A DNA stretch of 64,000 nucleotides from the NCBI RefSeq assembly GCF_001673315.1, contig NZ_LZLQ01000118.1:1-64000 (forward strand), written 5' to 3'. The translations under genes were made by a program, and so were the position numbers. Below are positions 1 through 8,215 of this stretch, piece by piece. The stretch is from Mycobacterium asiaticum. Lineage in GTDB: Bacteria > Actinomycetota > Actinomycetes > Mycobacteriales > Mycobacteriaceae. Each line of letters begins with the position of its first letter. Position 1 is the first letter of the stretch. Below the pieces are notes generated by a model. It was given only the letters and a program-made list of their open reading frames with translations, was not told the origin of the DNA and made no database searches.

Positions 1-18
1 GCCAAGGGTGCCAACCCC

Positions 19-1587
19 TCACCCACGGTCAGGCGCCTTTATCCGGTACTCGATAACGTTTTGAGCAGCGCGTTCGACCTTGCGGCGCTCGATGGTGCCG
101 TTACCGAGCAGCGCCAGCAGCGCGTCGGGGAGGTCACGGCGCATCTTCCCCGTTACCGAACGGGTCACCGCACCCTGCGAGACCCAAGTGGTTTGCTCGC
201 CGAGGTATCGGGTGACGCGGTTCATCACGGTGTGCAGCGCGGCGGCGTGCCGGGCATCGTCGGCAGCGGCCAGCCGGTGCCCATCGATCTGTCCCCGTCG
301 CACCGCGTCACGCTCAGCAGCCGAGCCGGACTCGGCGCCGACGACGCGGGCCACCGCCGACGAAACCTCGATCAGCCGTTCCGCCCGCTGCCAGTCCTCG
401 GGACCGACGTAGGTCCGGTTGTGCAACACCGCAAGCGCGGCGGCGACCTTGAGCTGAGCGAGCAGGCGGTGACCGGCCAGCGGGTCGGCGCTGCGCCCGA
501 ACGGGTCGGCGTCCTTGGCCGCGTCGGCGTCGATGATCTGCTGAGCAATGGACGACGCGACCCCGATGGGCACCAGTGGCCGCGCAGCGGATTCGTAGAC
601 GTCGGCGTCGTCGTCGCCGACATCGAACGTCATCGGGTCGATGCCGAAGTCGGGCACCACCACGGTCAGCGGATCGACCGGCGTAGCGTCAGCGCGTCGT
701 CGCGGTCGGGCGACACCGGGCCGGACGGGGGTCCAGATGAACCGCTGCGGCACCCCGTCACGCTGCGCCTGGTCGTTGAGCAGCACCATGCCGTTATCGG
801 GCTGCACGCCCGCCGACAGACACAGCCGGTAGGTGTGCATCGGCAGGATGACACGCCGATCTTTCTCGGCGTTAGCGAAACCCAGCTCCTCACCCATGTA
901 CGCCTTGAGCAGCTCGGGGACCAACGTCGAGCCCTGGCGTGCCGTCAGAGCGTCGAACGTAGCGATGTCACGGCAGCCGAACAGGGCGCGGTCAGTGTGC
1001 CAGCGCAGCGCCACCTGACCGCTGCCGAGTTTGTCGCGCTCGGCGTGCGCGTAGGTCCGGTTGATTCCCTCACCTGTGCCGACCGGCAGCATGGGCAGCG
1101 ACGGCACCGTGCGGTGACCGCCGACCGACAGGCGCACGGCTGCGGCGGCGGTCTTATCGGCGGTGCCCTTACCGGCACCGCTGCCGCCGACGACCGTGAG
1201 CAGCATGTTCAGCGATACCTCGCCGCCGATGATCGGCGGCAGGACCACCTGGGGCGGCACGGCCAGCACCGTGCGCATAAGCACCCCGAACGTGGTCGCG
1301 TACCGCTCAGCGCTGCGTGCGTCGGCGAACCGTGCGACGTGGCCCAGGACGCCGCTCGATGTCAGGGTGTCGGCGTTGTCGGCCATCACCCGGCGCAGGT
1401 CGGCCATCGCATCCGCTGCCGCTGTCGCGCAGTCCGAGGCGGTCGCCGCGTCACGCGCTCGATATTGGTCAGCGGCTCGCTGGTCGTGGTCGTCGCGAGC
1501 CTGATCGGCCCTCGCACGCTTGATTGCGGCTGGTTCCTTCGCAAAGGGACTGCTGTTAATCGCGGTAGTGTGAGCTTTGGCGGTCAC
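19..1587 (-). CDS. DUF3987-like P-loop protein of the integrative element
   Basis: A 522-residue protein with a Walker A motif at about residues 134-142 (GGSGAGKGT) inside a DUF3987-like ATPase region. Such proteins usually act as helicase or primase-helicase parts of the replication module in integrated plasmids and phage satellites. The N-terminus (about residues 1-70) is Ala/Arg/Asp-rich and probably disordered or coiled, and the C-terminal ~70 residues look like a winged-helix. No primase-polymerase domain precedes it, so a partner may lie to the left. It follows the ParB-like and excisionase-like genes on the same strand. Replication function is inferred. Confidence 0.7.
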   Translation of the reverse strand: MTAKAHTTAINSSPFAKEPAAIKRARADQARDDHDQRAADQYRARDAATASDCATAAADAMADLRRVMADNADTLTSSGVLGHVARFADARSAERYATTFGVLMRTVLAVPPQVVLPPIIGGEVSLNMLLTVVGGSGAGKGTADKTAAAAVRLSVGGHRTVPSLPMLPVGTGEGINRTYAHAERDKLGSGQVALRWHTDRALFGCRDIATFDALTARQGSTLVPELLKAYMGEELGFANAEKDRRVILPMHTYRLCLSAGVQPDNGMVLLNDQAQRDGVPQRFIWTPVRPGVARPRRRADATPVDPLTVVVPDFGIDPMTFDVGDDDADVYESAARPLVPIGVASSIAQQIIDADAAKDADPFGRSADPLAGHRLLAQLKVAAALAVLHNRTYVGPEDWQRAERLIEVSSAVARVVGAESGSAAERDAVRRGQIDGHRLAAADDARHAAALHTVMNRVTRYLGEQTTWVSQGAVTRSVTGKMRRDLPDALLALLGNGTIERRKVERAAQNVIEYRIKAPDRG

Positions 1588-1616
1588 TGGTCGGGCTGCC
1601 TCTCATCTCGGTAAGT

Positions 1617-1649
1617 CGCCCCGCTCGGACTGGTGAATCTGGCGGGGCG
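1617..1649. repeat. 8-bp inverted repeat between two element genes
   Basis: CGCCCCGC at 1617-1624 is repeated inverted as GCGGGGCG at 1642-1649, with a 17-base loop. It lies in the short gap between the ParB-like gene and the DUF3987-like gene, both transcribed leftwards. It could attenuate transcription or be a processing or binding site. There is no T-tract, so a classical terminator is unlikely. Confidence 0.4.
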
Positions 1650-1668
1650 CACGCATGTTTCGGGTCGA

Positions 1669-2388
1669 TCAGCCGGGCGGTGCGGTCGGTTCGGGCAAGG
1701 TCACCTCGCCGCCCCAATGGGTTTCGAGCCGCACGCGAACCTGGGTCAGGGCCGATATTGCGGCGTCGATCTGCGACCGGATCGCATCGGCGTCCTCGCC
1801 GAGGCTGGCGGGGTCGAACCTGTCCGACTCGGCGATCTTGCACAGCTTGATCACGGCCTCGCGGCTGGCGTTCAAGCGCCGCCGGAACGTCCCATTGAGC
1901 GGTTGCACGGCGTGCGCGGTCCTGCGCTTGGCGTACGTCTTGCCGTCAAGGCCGGTGACGGTCGCCGGGGGCGGCTCGGGCACGCCTTCGTCGGCGCCCG
2001 CGTCATCAGGTGATTCAGATGAATCACCTGAGAGATGGCGCGAGACGGTCGATTGCGACGCGCCGGTCACCGCCGCAATGGCCCGCTGCGACATGCCCTC
2101 ACCTGCCATCAGCGCGACCACCTCGCGGCGGATATCGCCGGTCAGCGCAGCGGACAGGGGCGCAAGGCGGTCGGCCAAATAGGCGGGCCAGCTTGTGAAG
2201 CCGAGCGCCCGGTGCACCTGGCCGCGTTTGGCCTCGGCGACCAGATCGGCCAGCTTGGCGGCGTGTTCGCCTGTGGCCGTAGCCATCCGGCGAATACGGT
2301 CGTCCAGCCGTTTGGCGTCAGCCTCGGCCAGCGGCGCGGGTAGTACCTCGGCGTCGTGGTCCCCCACGAGGGTAAAGGGTGTCGCCAT
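1669..2388 (-). CDS. ParB-like helix-turn-helix protein
   Basis: A 239-residue protein with a clear helix-turn-helix at about residues 99-119 (MSQRAIAAVTGASQSTVSRH), of the KorB/ParB-like type. An acidic, proline-containing linker and a basic segment follow. The N-terminal part has charged helices resembling phage and plasmid partition or replication regulators. It starts one base after the stop of the excisionase-like gene (TGA-C-ATG), so the two are probably translationally coupled. A role in regulating element replication or partition is inferred. No CTP-binding or nuclease motif is seen. Confidence 0.6.
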   Translation of the reverse strand: MATPFTLVGDHDAEVLPAPLAEADAKRLDDRIRRMATATGEHAAKLADLVAEAKRGQVHRALGFTSWPAYLADRLAPLSAALTGDIRREVVALMAGEGMSQRAIAAVTGASQSTVSRHLSGDSSESPDDAGADEGVPEPPPATVTGLDGKTYAKRRTAHAVQPLNGTFRRRLNASREAVIKLCKIAESDRFDPASLGEDADAIRSQIDAAISALTQVRVRLETHWGGEVTLPEPTAPPG

Positions 2389-2389
2389 G

Positions 2390-2611
2390 TCAGGCGTCCT
2401 CGCCGCCGAGCATCTTGAGCAGCGCCAGCGCGGGCACCCGCACGCGGCGCTCGCCGAGCTTGATCGTCGGCAGGCGACCCTCGCGGGCCATCGCGTAGCC
2501 GTAGGCGCGGCTCACGCCGAGATACTGCGCGGCCTGCCCGATGCTGAGAGTCGGTGGGCCACTGCGCAATTCATCCAATGTGTGCAGGGCCGGGGCAGTT
2601 GTGGTTGACAT
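2390..2611 (-). CDS. Excisionase-like MerR/AlpA-type DNA-binding protein
   Basis: A 73-residue protein with the usual layout of excisionase-type helix-turn-helix proteins: a helix around SIGQAAQYLGVSRAYGYAM, then a wing around LPTIKLGERRVRVP. Proteins of this kind bend DNA at attachment sites or act as small transcription factors for element genes. It is the first gene of the leftward set and is divergent from the gene at 2659 across a 47-bp gap, so it is well placed to control both directions. Identification as Xis rather than a general regulator is inferred from the nearby integrase. Confidence 0.75.
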   Translation of the reverse strand: MSTTTAPALHTLDELRSGPPTLSIGQAAQYLGVSRAYGYAMAREGRLPTIKLGERRVRVPALALLKMLGGEDA

Positions 2612-2621
2612 GGTGTCTATT

Positions 2622-2650
2622 TTGCACCTTTGTCATGCTTCGTCTAGGGT
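2622..2650 (+). promoter_or_regulatory. Putative promoter for a leaderless transcript
   Basis: TTGCAC (2622-2627) and TAGGGT (2645-2650) are separated by 17 bases. TAGGGT fits the mycobacterial -10 pattern TANNNT. The expected start point is about 7-8 bases downstream, which coincides with the ATG at 2659, where no Shine-Dalgarno sequence is visible. This suggests a leaderless mRNA for the gene-integrase pair. Confidence 0.5.
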
Positions 2651-2658
2651 TAGAAACT

Positions 2659-3351
2659 ATGAGTGGGACCAAGCGGAATTACTCACCGCGCCGGGCAGGT
2701 GAGGTGGTCGGGGTCGAGGTGGATGCCCACGCCGAACGTCCGGTGACGATCACGTGCCACGATCACGTGCACACCTACGAGATTGCATGGCGCAACACCG
2801 CCGACGGGCCGGTCATCACCGACCTGCGGGTGACCTCGGTTGACGGCGTGCCGATCACGTCGGCCACACTGCGTCGAGTGAACACTGCCCGGCTGGCGCG
2901 CACGGCGGCGCTGCACGACACCGGCGAATCCGCCAACGCAGCTACGAAATTGCGACAGACACTCGACACGGCGACAGGCACAACCGAGGGTCACGATTGG
3001 ATCGAGCGGTTTCGTTTCACCGACGGCGTTATCGATGCCATGGCAAAGCACGCGCCTCCGGGTGCCGCGCCGACCAGATCGAGCGCGAACCGCGTCGGTC
3101 GGCCCTCGCTGTCGCCCGAGTTCCTCGCGCAGGTGGCGGTGTGGGCACGCGAAGAAAGCGTGCTCGGGGGTGGTGTGTATCGCCGCGTCGCCGACCGCGC
3201 CGCTGACGCGCTCGGGCGTGATGTCTCCGACGACACGGTCAAGGGGTGGATCAAGCGGTGCAAGCACGCCGGTCTGCTCAAACCCGACGAACTTCGCCGC
3301 CAGCGTGAACCACTGGTTCCCACCACTACCGACCAGGAGACCGACCGATGA
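2659..3351 (+). CDS. Element protein with C-terminal winged-helix, upstream of integrase
   Basis: I chose the ATG at 2659 (MSGTKRNYSP) over the longer in-frame extension because a -10 element sits just upstream and the extension would overlap the divergent gene. The protein has 230 residues. The N-terminal half has beta-rich segments I do not recognise. The C-terminal ~65 residues (from about SLSPEFLAQVAVWAR to KRCKHAGLL) look like a winged-helix DNA-binding region. Its stop overlaps the integrase start in an ATGA, so the two are translationally coupled. A recombination accessory or regulatory role is plausible but unproven. Confidence 0.55.
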   Translation: MSGTKRNYSPRRAGEVVGVEVDAHAERPVTITCHDHVHTYEIAWRNTADGPVITDLRVTSVDGVPITSATLRRVNTARLARTAALHDTGESANAATKLRQTLDTATGTTEGHDWIERFRFTDGVIDAMAKHAPPGAAPTRSSANRVGRPSLSPEFLAQVAVWAREESVLGGGVYRRVADRAADALGRDVSDDTVKGWIKRCKHAGLLKPDELRRQREPLVPTTTDQETDR

Positions 3352-4520
3352 GCACCGATGACACTGAAGACCGGCAGCGCGGCGAGCGCACCGATAGCTC
3401 GATCAAGCGCCTACCCGGCGGCAAGGGGTGGCGCGCCCGGCCCACGTTGGGCACCGACCCCGTGACCGGCAAGCAGGTTCGGCCTACCAAGGTGTTTCGC
3501 ACCAAGGGCGAGGCTCTACATTGGGTGACCGAGCAGCGCCAGCAGTGGAGCGCGGCGACGTGGGCACCCAAGTCGAGCCAGACGTTCGATGAGGTGGCCG
3601 AGCATTGGCTCAAGCTGCGCGCCGCTGACTCGTCTATCGGCCCGAACACCGTGCGCGCTGACCGCGAGTCGCTCGCCTACGCCCGCCGAGCTTTCGGCGC
3701 TGTGCCGGTCCAGAAGCTCACGCCCGCCGCGCTCGCCGACTGGTCGGCGTCGATGACCGGCAAGGGCGGCAAGGCATTGGCACCGGCCACCAAGCGCCGC
3801 GCGATTGTTCGACTCAAGTCGGTGATGGTGCACGCCAAGCGGATGCGCTGGCTGACCTATGACCCCTCGGCTGACCTTGAATCGCCCGAGCAGCGGGCCG
3901 TGACCGCCACTGCCGCCGAGGACATCTGGACGCCCGAGCAGATGGGCAAGTTCCTCGATCACGTTGCCGCGCAACGGCTCGCCGGGTGTTTCGCGCTCAC
4001 GCTGCTCGGGCTCCGCCGCGAGGAGGTCGGCGGCCTGCGCTGGTCGGACCTCGACCTTGAGACCGGCACGCTGCGCATCCGACAGGCCCGCGTGGACGTC
4101 AACGGACGCGACATGATCGTGCCGACCAAAACCGACCGCAGCGCACGCGATCTGCCGGTGCCGCCGCGCGAGTTGGCGATGATCAAGGCCATGCGTTCGG
4201 TGCACCTGCGCGAACGCCTGGCCGTGGGCCGACCGCTGGCCGACGCCGATCTGTTGCTCTCGCGAGCCGATGGCACGCCGCTGCCGGTCCGCGACTACAG
4301 CCGCGAGTTCGCCGCGCAGTGCAAGGCGGCGGGCCTCAAGGCGATCACGCTCGGAAAGCTGCGGCACTCAAACATCTCTCGGATGCGCGCGGCGGGCATC
4401 GCCGCCGACGTGGTCGCCGCCTGGCACGGCCATACCGAGCGCATGACTCAGGCCGTCTACGGGCGCGTGACCGACGACCGGCTCACCGCCGCATCCGCGA
4501 GTTTTTCGGCGAACGCGTAG
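3348..4520 (+). CDS. int: Tyrosine recombinase / integrase
   Basis: A 390-residue phage-type integrase: an N-terminal arm-binding segment, a SAM-like core-binding domain (about 75-180) and a catalytic domain (about 190-385). Visible catalytic residues are Arg223 (GLRREE), Lys261 (PTKT), Arg339 in the LRHS box, His362 and the Tyr371 nucleophile. The usual first His of the HxxR box is replaced (G336-K-L-R339). It would act on an attachment site at the adjacent tRNA-Ala gene. The start overlaps the upstream stop (ATGA). A cargo gene separates it from the tRNA, so it is not the outermost gene of the element. Confidence 0.93.
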   Translation: MSTDDTEDRQRGERTDSSIKRLPGGKGWRARPTLGTDPVTGKQVRPTKVFRTKGEALHWVTEQRQQWSAATWAPKSSQTFDEVAEHWLKLRAADSSIGPNTVRADRESLAYARRAFGAVPVQKLTPAALADWSASMTGKGGKALAPATKRRAIVRLKSVMVHAKRMRWLTYDPSADLESPEQRAVTATAAEDIWTPEQMGKFLDHVAAQRLAGCFALTLLGLRREEVGGLRWSDLDLETGTLRIRQARVDVNGRDMIVPTKTDRSARDLPVPPRELAMIKAMRSVHLRERLAVGRPLADADLLLSRADGTPLPVRDYSREFAAQCKAAGLKAITLGKLRHSNISRMRAAGIAADVVAAWHGHTERMTQAVYGRVTDDRLTAASASFSANA

Positions 4521-4679
4521 GTCCGAGTTCCAACAGCACCTTGTGCCGCGCGGCGACACACAGGGCAGGCGCTAGGCACACGCACCGGCTGAATTTGGTT
4601 TGCGGGCAGTTGGCGACCAGGAGGACCATGGCGGACGGTCGATTCGGGTCATTGATGTGAGAAAGAAGGTTGTTCAGCC

Positions 4680-5786
4680 ATGGGCACGACGTACCAGATC
4701 CGCTCCGATATCCTCTGGCCCACTGATCTGCACGTACCGAGTAGACCACCCGCGATTGTCTACATGGACATGTTCGCCTACATCAACCTTTCCGACTGTG
4801 CAACGGGAAGGAACAACCCGACCGGCTATGACGTGCTGTTGCCGTCGGTGCGGCGAGCCCGCAACGACGGACGGGCAGTGTTCCCGCTGTCCACCAGCCA
4901 CGTGATCGAGCTTTGCGACATCCGGCAGGCAAAGCTACGTCGTGAACGGGTCGCCATGATGGAGGAGCTGAGCGGGTTCACCTACTTGCTCGGACGCCCG
5001 TACATCCAGGAACTCGAGCTCGAGACCGCGCTGAACGACATCGCGGGGGTGAGCATTCAGCCGCACGGGCAGCCCATCCCACTCATTGGGGAAAGCGTGT
5101 TGTGGGGATTCGGCAAGCAGGGCGGCCTAGTCACCAACGCGCCGGATCCCGACGCGATGGCAAAGCACGCCTGCGAGCAGATGGGCATCGAGCCCGGCGC
5201 CGAGCCGATGGCGACCTTGAACCGGTGGGCGGAGCGCGAGTTGCTCGCCGGACCTGAAGACGAAGCTGACCCTGAGCTCCTCGCCGCTGGTTATAACCCC
5301 CGGGTGTGGCGCGACGTTCAGGAAAAGCGCGCCGAGCAGGAGCGCTACTTGGTCGGACAACTCGACATCGAGCCGAAGTACCGGCAGGGACGGCTGCGGG
5401 ACGTTGTCAACGCCAGGGAGCTCGAGATCGAGCTAGGTGACAAGCTCAACCAGATGACCACGGCGATGAACACGTCCATCGGCAAGCTGCTGGCGTACGA
5501 GCGCACCAATCTTCGCGACTTCGCCGACCGCATGCCATCCACACGCGTGGCCGTGACGCTGAAGGCGGCCTACCACAAGAACAACAAGCACGACTGGACG
5601 ACGAATGACATTCACGACATCGACGCGATGAGCATCGCGGTGCCCTACACAGACGCCGTGTTCGCCGATAAGGCTGCGCGGGACAAGCTGGCGGGTAGCC
5701 GGGAGTTGGCGGTGTTCGACACATTTCTGCCGCGCACTCCCCAAGAACTGGCCGGATGGCTCGACAACCTGCCCGCCACTGAATAG
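4680..5786 (+). CDS. PIN-like domain protein, likely cargo or defence gene
   Basis: A 368-residue protein between the integrase and the tRNA attachment site. The N-terminus has a beta-strand ending in Asp30 (IVYMDMFAYINL), then Glu77 in a STSHVIELCD segment. The C-terminus has an acidic cluster (NDIHDID at about 309-315) and VPYTDAVFADK (Asp325, Asp330). This spacing resembles the acidic metal site of PIN-type RNases split by a long helical insertion. AAGAAGG lies about 10 bases before the ATG. Cargo next to an integrase is often anti-phage, but no antitoxin partner is visible. PIN assignment and defence role are inferred. Confidence 0.5.
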   Translation: MGTTYQIRSDILWPTDLHVPSRPPAIVYMDMFAYINLSDCATGRNNPTGYDVLLPSVRRARNDGRAVFPLSTSHVIELCDIRQAKLRRERVAMMEELSGFTYLLGRPYIQELELETALNDIAGVSIQPHGQPIPLIGESVLWGFGKQGGLVTNAPDPDAMAKHACEQMGIEPGAEPMATLNRWAERELLAGPEDEADPELLAAGYNPRVWRDVQEKRAEQERYLVGQLDIEPKYRQGRLRDVVNARELEIELGDKLNQMTTAMNTSIGKLLAYERTNLRDFADRMPSTRVAVTLKAAYHKNNKHDWTTNDIHDIDAMSIAVPYTDAVFADKAARDKLAGSRELAVFDTFLPRTPQELAGWLDNLPATE

Positions 5787-5934
5787 ATCCGCGATCCACG
5801 GAGAAGAAACCATGCGTGTCTCGAGGTGGTGTTTCGGCGCGGTAGGACAGAGTTAGGACATTCGGGCCGCACCAGGCCCTCCCCCGCAAACGGCAAAAGC
5901 CGTTCTGGCAGAGGTCGGAACGGATTTCTGCTTG
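5787..5934. other. Gap between cargo gene and tRNA with a hairpin
   Basis: No gene is supported here. A stem-loop lies at 5889-5904 (AACGGC, AAAA loop, GCCGTT), which may terminate rightward transcription from the cargo gene, although no long T-tract follows. The integrase core and arm sites would be expected in this segment next to the tRNA 3' end, but I could not define them. Confidence 0.4.
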
Positions 5935-6007
5935 TGGAGCTAAGGGGACTCGAACCCCTGACCCCCACACTGCCAGTGTGGTGCGCTACCAGCTGCGCCA
6001 TAGCCCC
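5935..6007 (-). tRNA. tRNA-Ala (anticodon GGC)
   Basis: A complete 73-base cloverleaf on the minus strand. The acceptor stem GGGGCTA pairs with TAGCTCC (one G-U), and the discriminator base is A. The anticodon stem CCACA/TGTGG closes the 7-base loop CTGGCAG, giving anticodon GGC (decodes GCC). The T-loop sequence GGTTCGAGTCCC is standard, and the 3' CCA is not encoded. Its 3' end faces the integrase-bearing element, which makes it the likely attB site; the gene stays intact. Confidence 0.97.
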
Positions 6008-6107
6008 AAGATGTCGTGCCCATCGAAGCTACACCACTGCCAACATGGGTTCAAAGCCGGTGGTAGGAGGCTCGGCGAGAGCGCAATGATGTGACTTGAC
6101 CAGCCGG

Positions 6108-7739
6108 CTACCCGATGACCGAATTGACCACTTCCCGCGCCGTTGTCTGCACCTCGGCCAGATGCTCGGACCCCAGGAACGACTCCGCGTAGATCTTGTA
6201 GACGTCCTCGGTACCCGAGGGCCGGGCCGCGAACCACGCGTTGGCTGTGGTCACCTTCAGTCCCCCCAGGGGCGCGCCATTGCCCGGCGCGGTAGTCAAC
6301 TTCGCCACAATCGGCTCCCCCGCCAGCTCAACCGCGCTCACCTGCTCCGCAGATAGCCGTGACAGCCGCGCCTTTTGTTCCCGATCGGCCGGCGCATCCA
6401 CCCGCGCGTACACCGGCGCACCATATTCCGATGCCAACTCCGAGTAGCGCTGCGAGGGCGTCCGGCCGGTCACTGCCAGAATCTCGGACGCCAGCAGAGC
6501 CAAGATGATGCCGTCCTTGTCGGTGGTCCACACCGAACCGTCCCGTCGCAGGAACGACGCCCCCGCCGACTCCTCACCACCGAAACCGATTGTCCCGCTC
6601 ATTAATCCGTCAACGAACCACTTGAAGCCCACCGGCACCTCGACCAATGAGCGGCCAATCCCGCCTACCACCCGGTCGATGATCGAAGAACTCACGGCGG
6701 TCTTGCCGACTGCAATCCCCGCCGGCCACCCGGGACGGTGCGTATACAAGTAGTCGATCGCCACGGCCAGGTAGTGGTTCGGGTTCAGCAAGCCCTGATC
6801 GGGGGTGACGATGCCGTGCCGGTCGGAGTCGGCGTCGTTGCCGGTGGCGATCTGGTAGCGGTCGCGGTTGCCGATCAGTGACGCCATCGCATCCGGTGAG
6901 CTGCAGTCCATCCGGATCTTGCCGTCATGGTCCAGCGTCATGAATCGCCATGTTGCGTCGACCAACGGATTCACCACCGTCAGATCCAGGCGGTGCCGAT
7001 CAGCGATAGCCGCCCAGTAGTCCACGCTGGCCCCACCCAGCGGGTCGGCGCCGATGCGGACCTCCCCCGATCGGATGGCCTCGATGTCCACCGCATTCGG
7101 CAGGTCGTCGACGTAGGCGCCCATATAGTCGTGCCGCTGCACCGAGGCCATCGCGCGCGCCCACGGCACCCGTCGAACCGCCGATAATCCGTCACGCAGA
7201 ATCTCGTTGGCGCGGTTGGCGATTGCCCCAGTCGCATCGCTGTCCGCCGGACCGCCATGCGGCGGGTTGTATTTGAAACCACCATCGGGCGGCGGGTTGT
7301 GCGACGGTGTCACGACGATCCCGTCGGCCAGCCCGTCGGTGCGGCCGCGGTTGTAGGTCAGGATGGCGTGGCTGATCGCCGGTGTGGGCGTGTAGCGATC
7401 GCCGGCGTCGATCATGGCCACCACATCGTTTCCGGCCAGCACCTCCAACGCCGACACCCATGCCGGTTCCGAAAGCCCGTGTGTATCACGGCCGATGAAC
7501 AACGGGCCGGTGGTGCCCTGTGCAGCGCGGTACTCGACGATGGCCTGTGTGATCGCCAAAATGTGGGGTTCGTTGAACGCGCCGTTCAAAGCCGAGCCGC
7601 GATGGCCCGAGGTGCCGAACACCACCTGCTGAGCCACGTCCTCGGGGTCGGGTTCGACGGTGTAGTACGCCGTCACCAGGTGCGACAGGTCGACAAGGTC
7701 TTCGGGCTGCGCCGGCTGACCGGCTCGCGGGTTGGCCAT
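6108..7739 (-). CDS. pgm: Phosphoglucomutase (alpha-D-glucose phosphate-specific)
   Basis: Interconverts glucose 1-phosphate and glucose 6-phosphate in the cytoplasm, feeding glycogen, trehalose and cell-envelope sugar nucleotides. The 543-residue protein has the phosphoserine loop TPSHNP (Ser146) and the metal loop DADSDRHG, plus the C-terminal phosphate-binding ARPSGTEDVYKIY signature. I chose the ATG at 7739 (MANPRAGQPAQP), which matches the start I recall for M. tuberculosis Rv3068c, rather than a 26-residue extension. It is divergent from the crcB operon across about 80 bp. It is a core gene to the right of the tRNA/element boundary. Confidence 0.95.
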   Translation of the reverse strand: MANPRAGQPAQPEDLVDLSHLVTAYYTVEPDPEDVAQQVVFGTSGHRGSALNGAFNEPHILAITQAIVEYRAAQGTTGPLFIGRDTHGLSEPAWVSALEVLAGNDVVAMIDAGDRYTPTPAISHAILTYNRGRTDGLADGIVVTPSHNPPPDGGFKYNPPHGGPADSDATGAIANRANEILRDGLSAVRRVPWARAMASVQRHDYMGAYVDDLPNAVDIEAIRSGEVRIGADPLGGASVDYWAAIADRHRLDLTVVNPLVDATWRFMTLDHDGKIRMDCSSPDAMASLIGNRDRYQIATGNDADSDRHGIVTPDQGLLNPNHYLAVAIDYLYTHRPGWPAGIAVGKTAVSSSIIDRVVGGIGRSLVEVPVGFKWFVDGLMSGTIGFGGEESAGASFLRRDGSVWTTDKDGIILALLASEILAVTGRTPSQRYSELASEYGAPVYARVDAPADREQKARLSRLSAEQVSAVELAGEPIVAKLTTAPGNGAPLGGLKVTTANAWFAARPSGTEDVYKIYAESFLGSEHLAEVQTTAREVVNSVIG

Positions 7740-7819
7740 GGTTACCAATTCTGCCCACATCCCGCGACCCCGCCCTAGGCTGCTAGGCGCACGGTTCGCA
7801 TACGGGAGGAAACACACCA

Positions 7820-8215
7820 GTGGCGCGCCCCGACTATCGAGAGTTAGCCGCGATTTTCGCCGGCGGCGCGCTGGGCTCCCTGGCTAGAGCCGGGCTGGCC
7901 ACCCTCGCTGTTCCGGACCCAGCTCGGTGGCCGTGGCCGACGTTCATCGTCAACATCGTGGGCGCGTTCCTGGTCGGATACTTCACCACCCGCTTACTGG
8001 AGCGGTTGCCGCTCTCGAGTTATCGCCGCCCGCTGCTGGGCACCGGATTGTGCGGGGGCCTGACCACCTTTTCGACCATGCAGGTCGAGACGGTCAGAAT
8101 GATCGAACACGGCCATTGGGTGCTGGCCATCAGCTACACGATCGTCAGCATCGCCCTCGGCCTGGTCGCCGCATACCTGGCCACGGCCCTGGTACGCCGA
8201 GTGCGCATCCGATGA
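7820..8215 (+). CDS. crcB1: CrcB/Fluc fluoride channel subunit 1
   Basis: A 131-residue four-helix membrane protein of the CrcB (Fluc) family, which exports fluoride. Characteristic segments are [13 protein letters not shown] and [13 protein letters not shown], the latter carrying the pore-lining Thr/Phe/Ser residues. It starts with GTG, preceded by GGGAGGA at 7804-7810. Its stop overlaps the next start (ATGA at 8212). Paired CrcB paralogues in Gram-positive bacteria usually form antiparallel heterodimers, so this gene and the next probably make one channel. Confidence 0.93.
   Translation: MARPDYRELAAIFAGGALGSLARAGLATLAVPDPARWPWPTFIVNIVGAFLVGYFTTRLLERLPLSSYRRPLLGTGLCGGLTTFSTMQVETVRMIEHGHWVLAISYTIVSIALGLVAAYLATALVRRVRIR

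Larger units (their letters stand above)
1..5934. mobile_element. Integrative element (right part) at tRNA-Ala
   Basis: This stretch holds a P-loop replication-type protein, a ParB-like HTH protein, an excisionase-like protein, a tyrosine recombinase and a cargo gene, directly against the 3' end of a tRNA-Ala gene. Tyrosine integrases commonly use tRNA 3' ends as attB, and the arrangement fits a small integrated plasmid-like or satellite-like element. No structural phage or conjugation genes are visible here. The left end lies outside the window: I found no second copy of the tRNA 3' segment in positions 1-5900, so the boundary at 5934 is inferred from the tRNA and the gene content. Confidence 0.8.

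Noticed and set aside
61..1614. A 517-residue open frame on the plus strand
   Set aside because: It lies wholly opposite the P-loop gene, is Arg/Gly/His-rich with no recognisable motif, and arises from high GC.
5645..6001. A frame starting MAQLVAHHTGSVGVRGSSPLSS on the minus strand
   Set aside because: It reads through the tRNA-Ala gene; such peptides are translation artefacts of tRNA sequence.
7740..7819. Fluoride riboswitch upstream of crcB
   Set aside because: The 80-bp leader does not show the conserved fluoride aptamer segments, and it is short.
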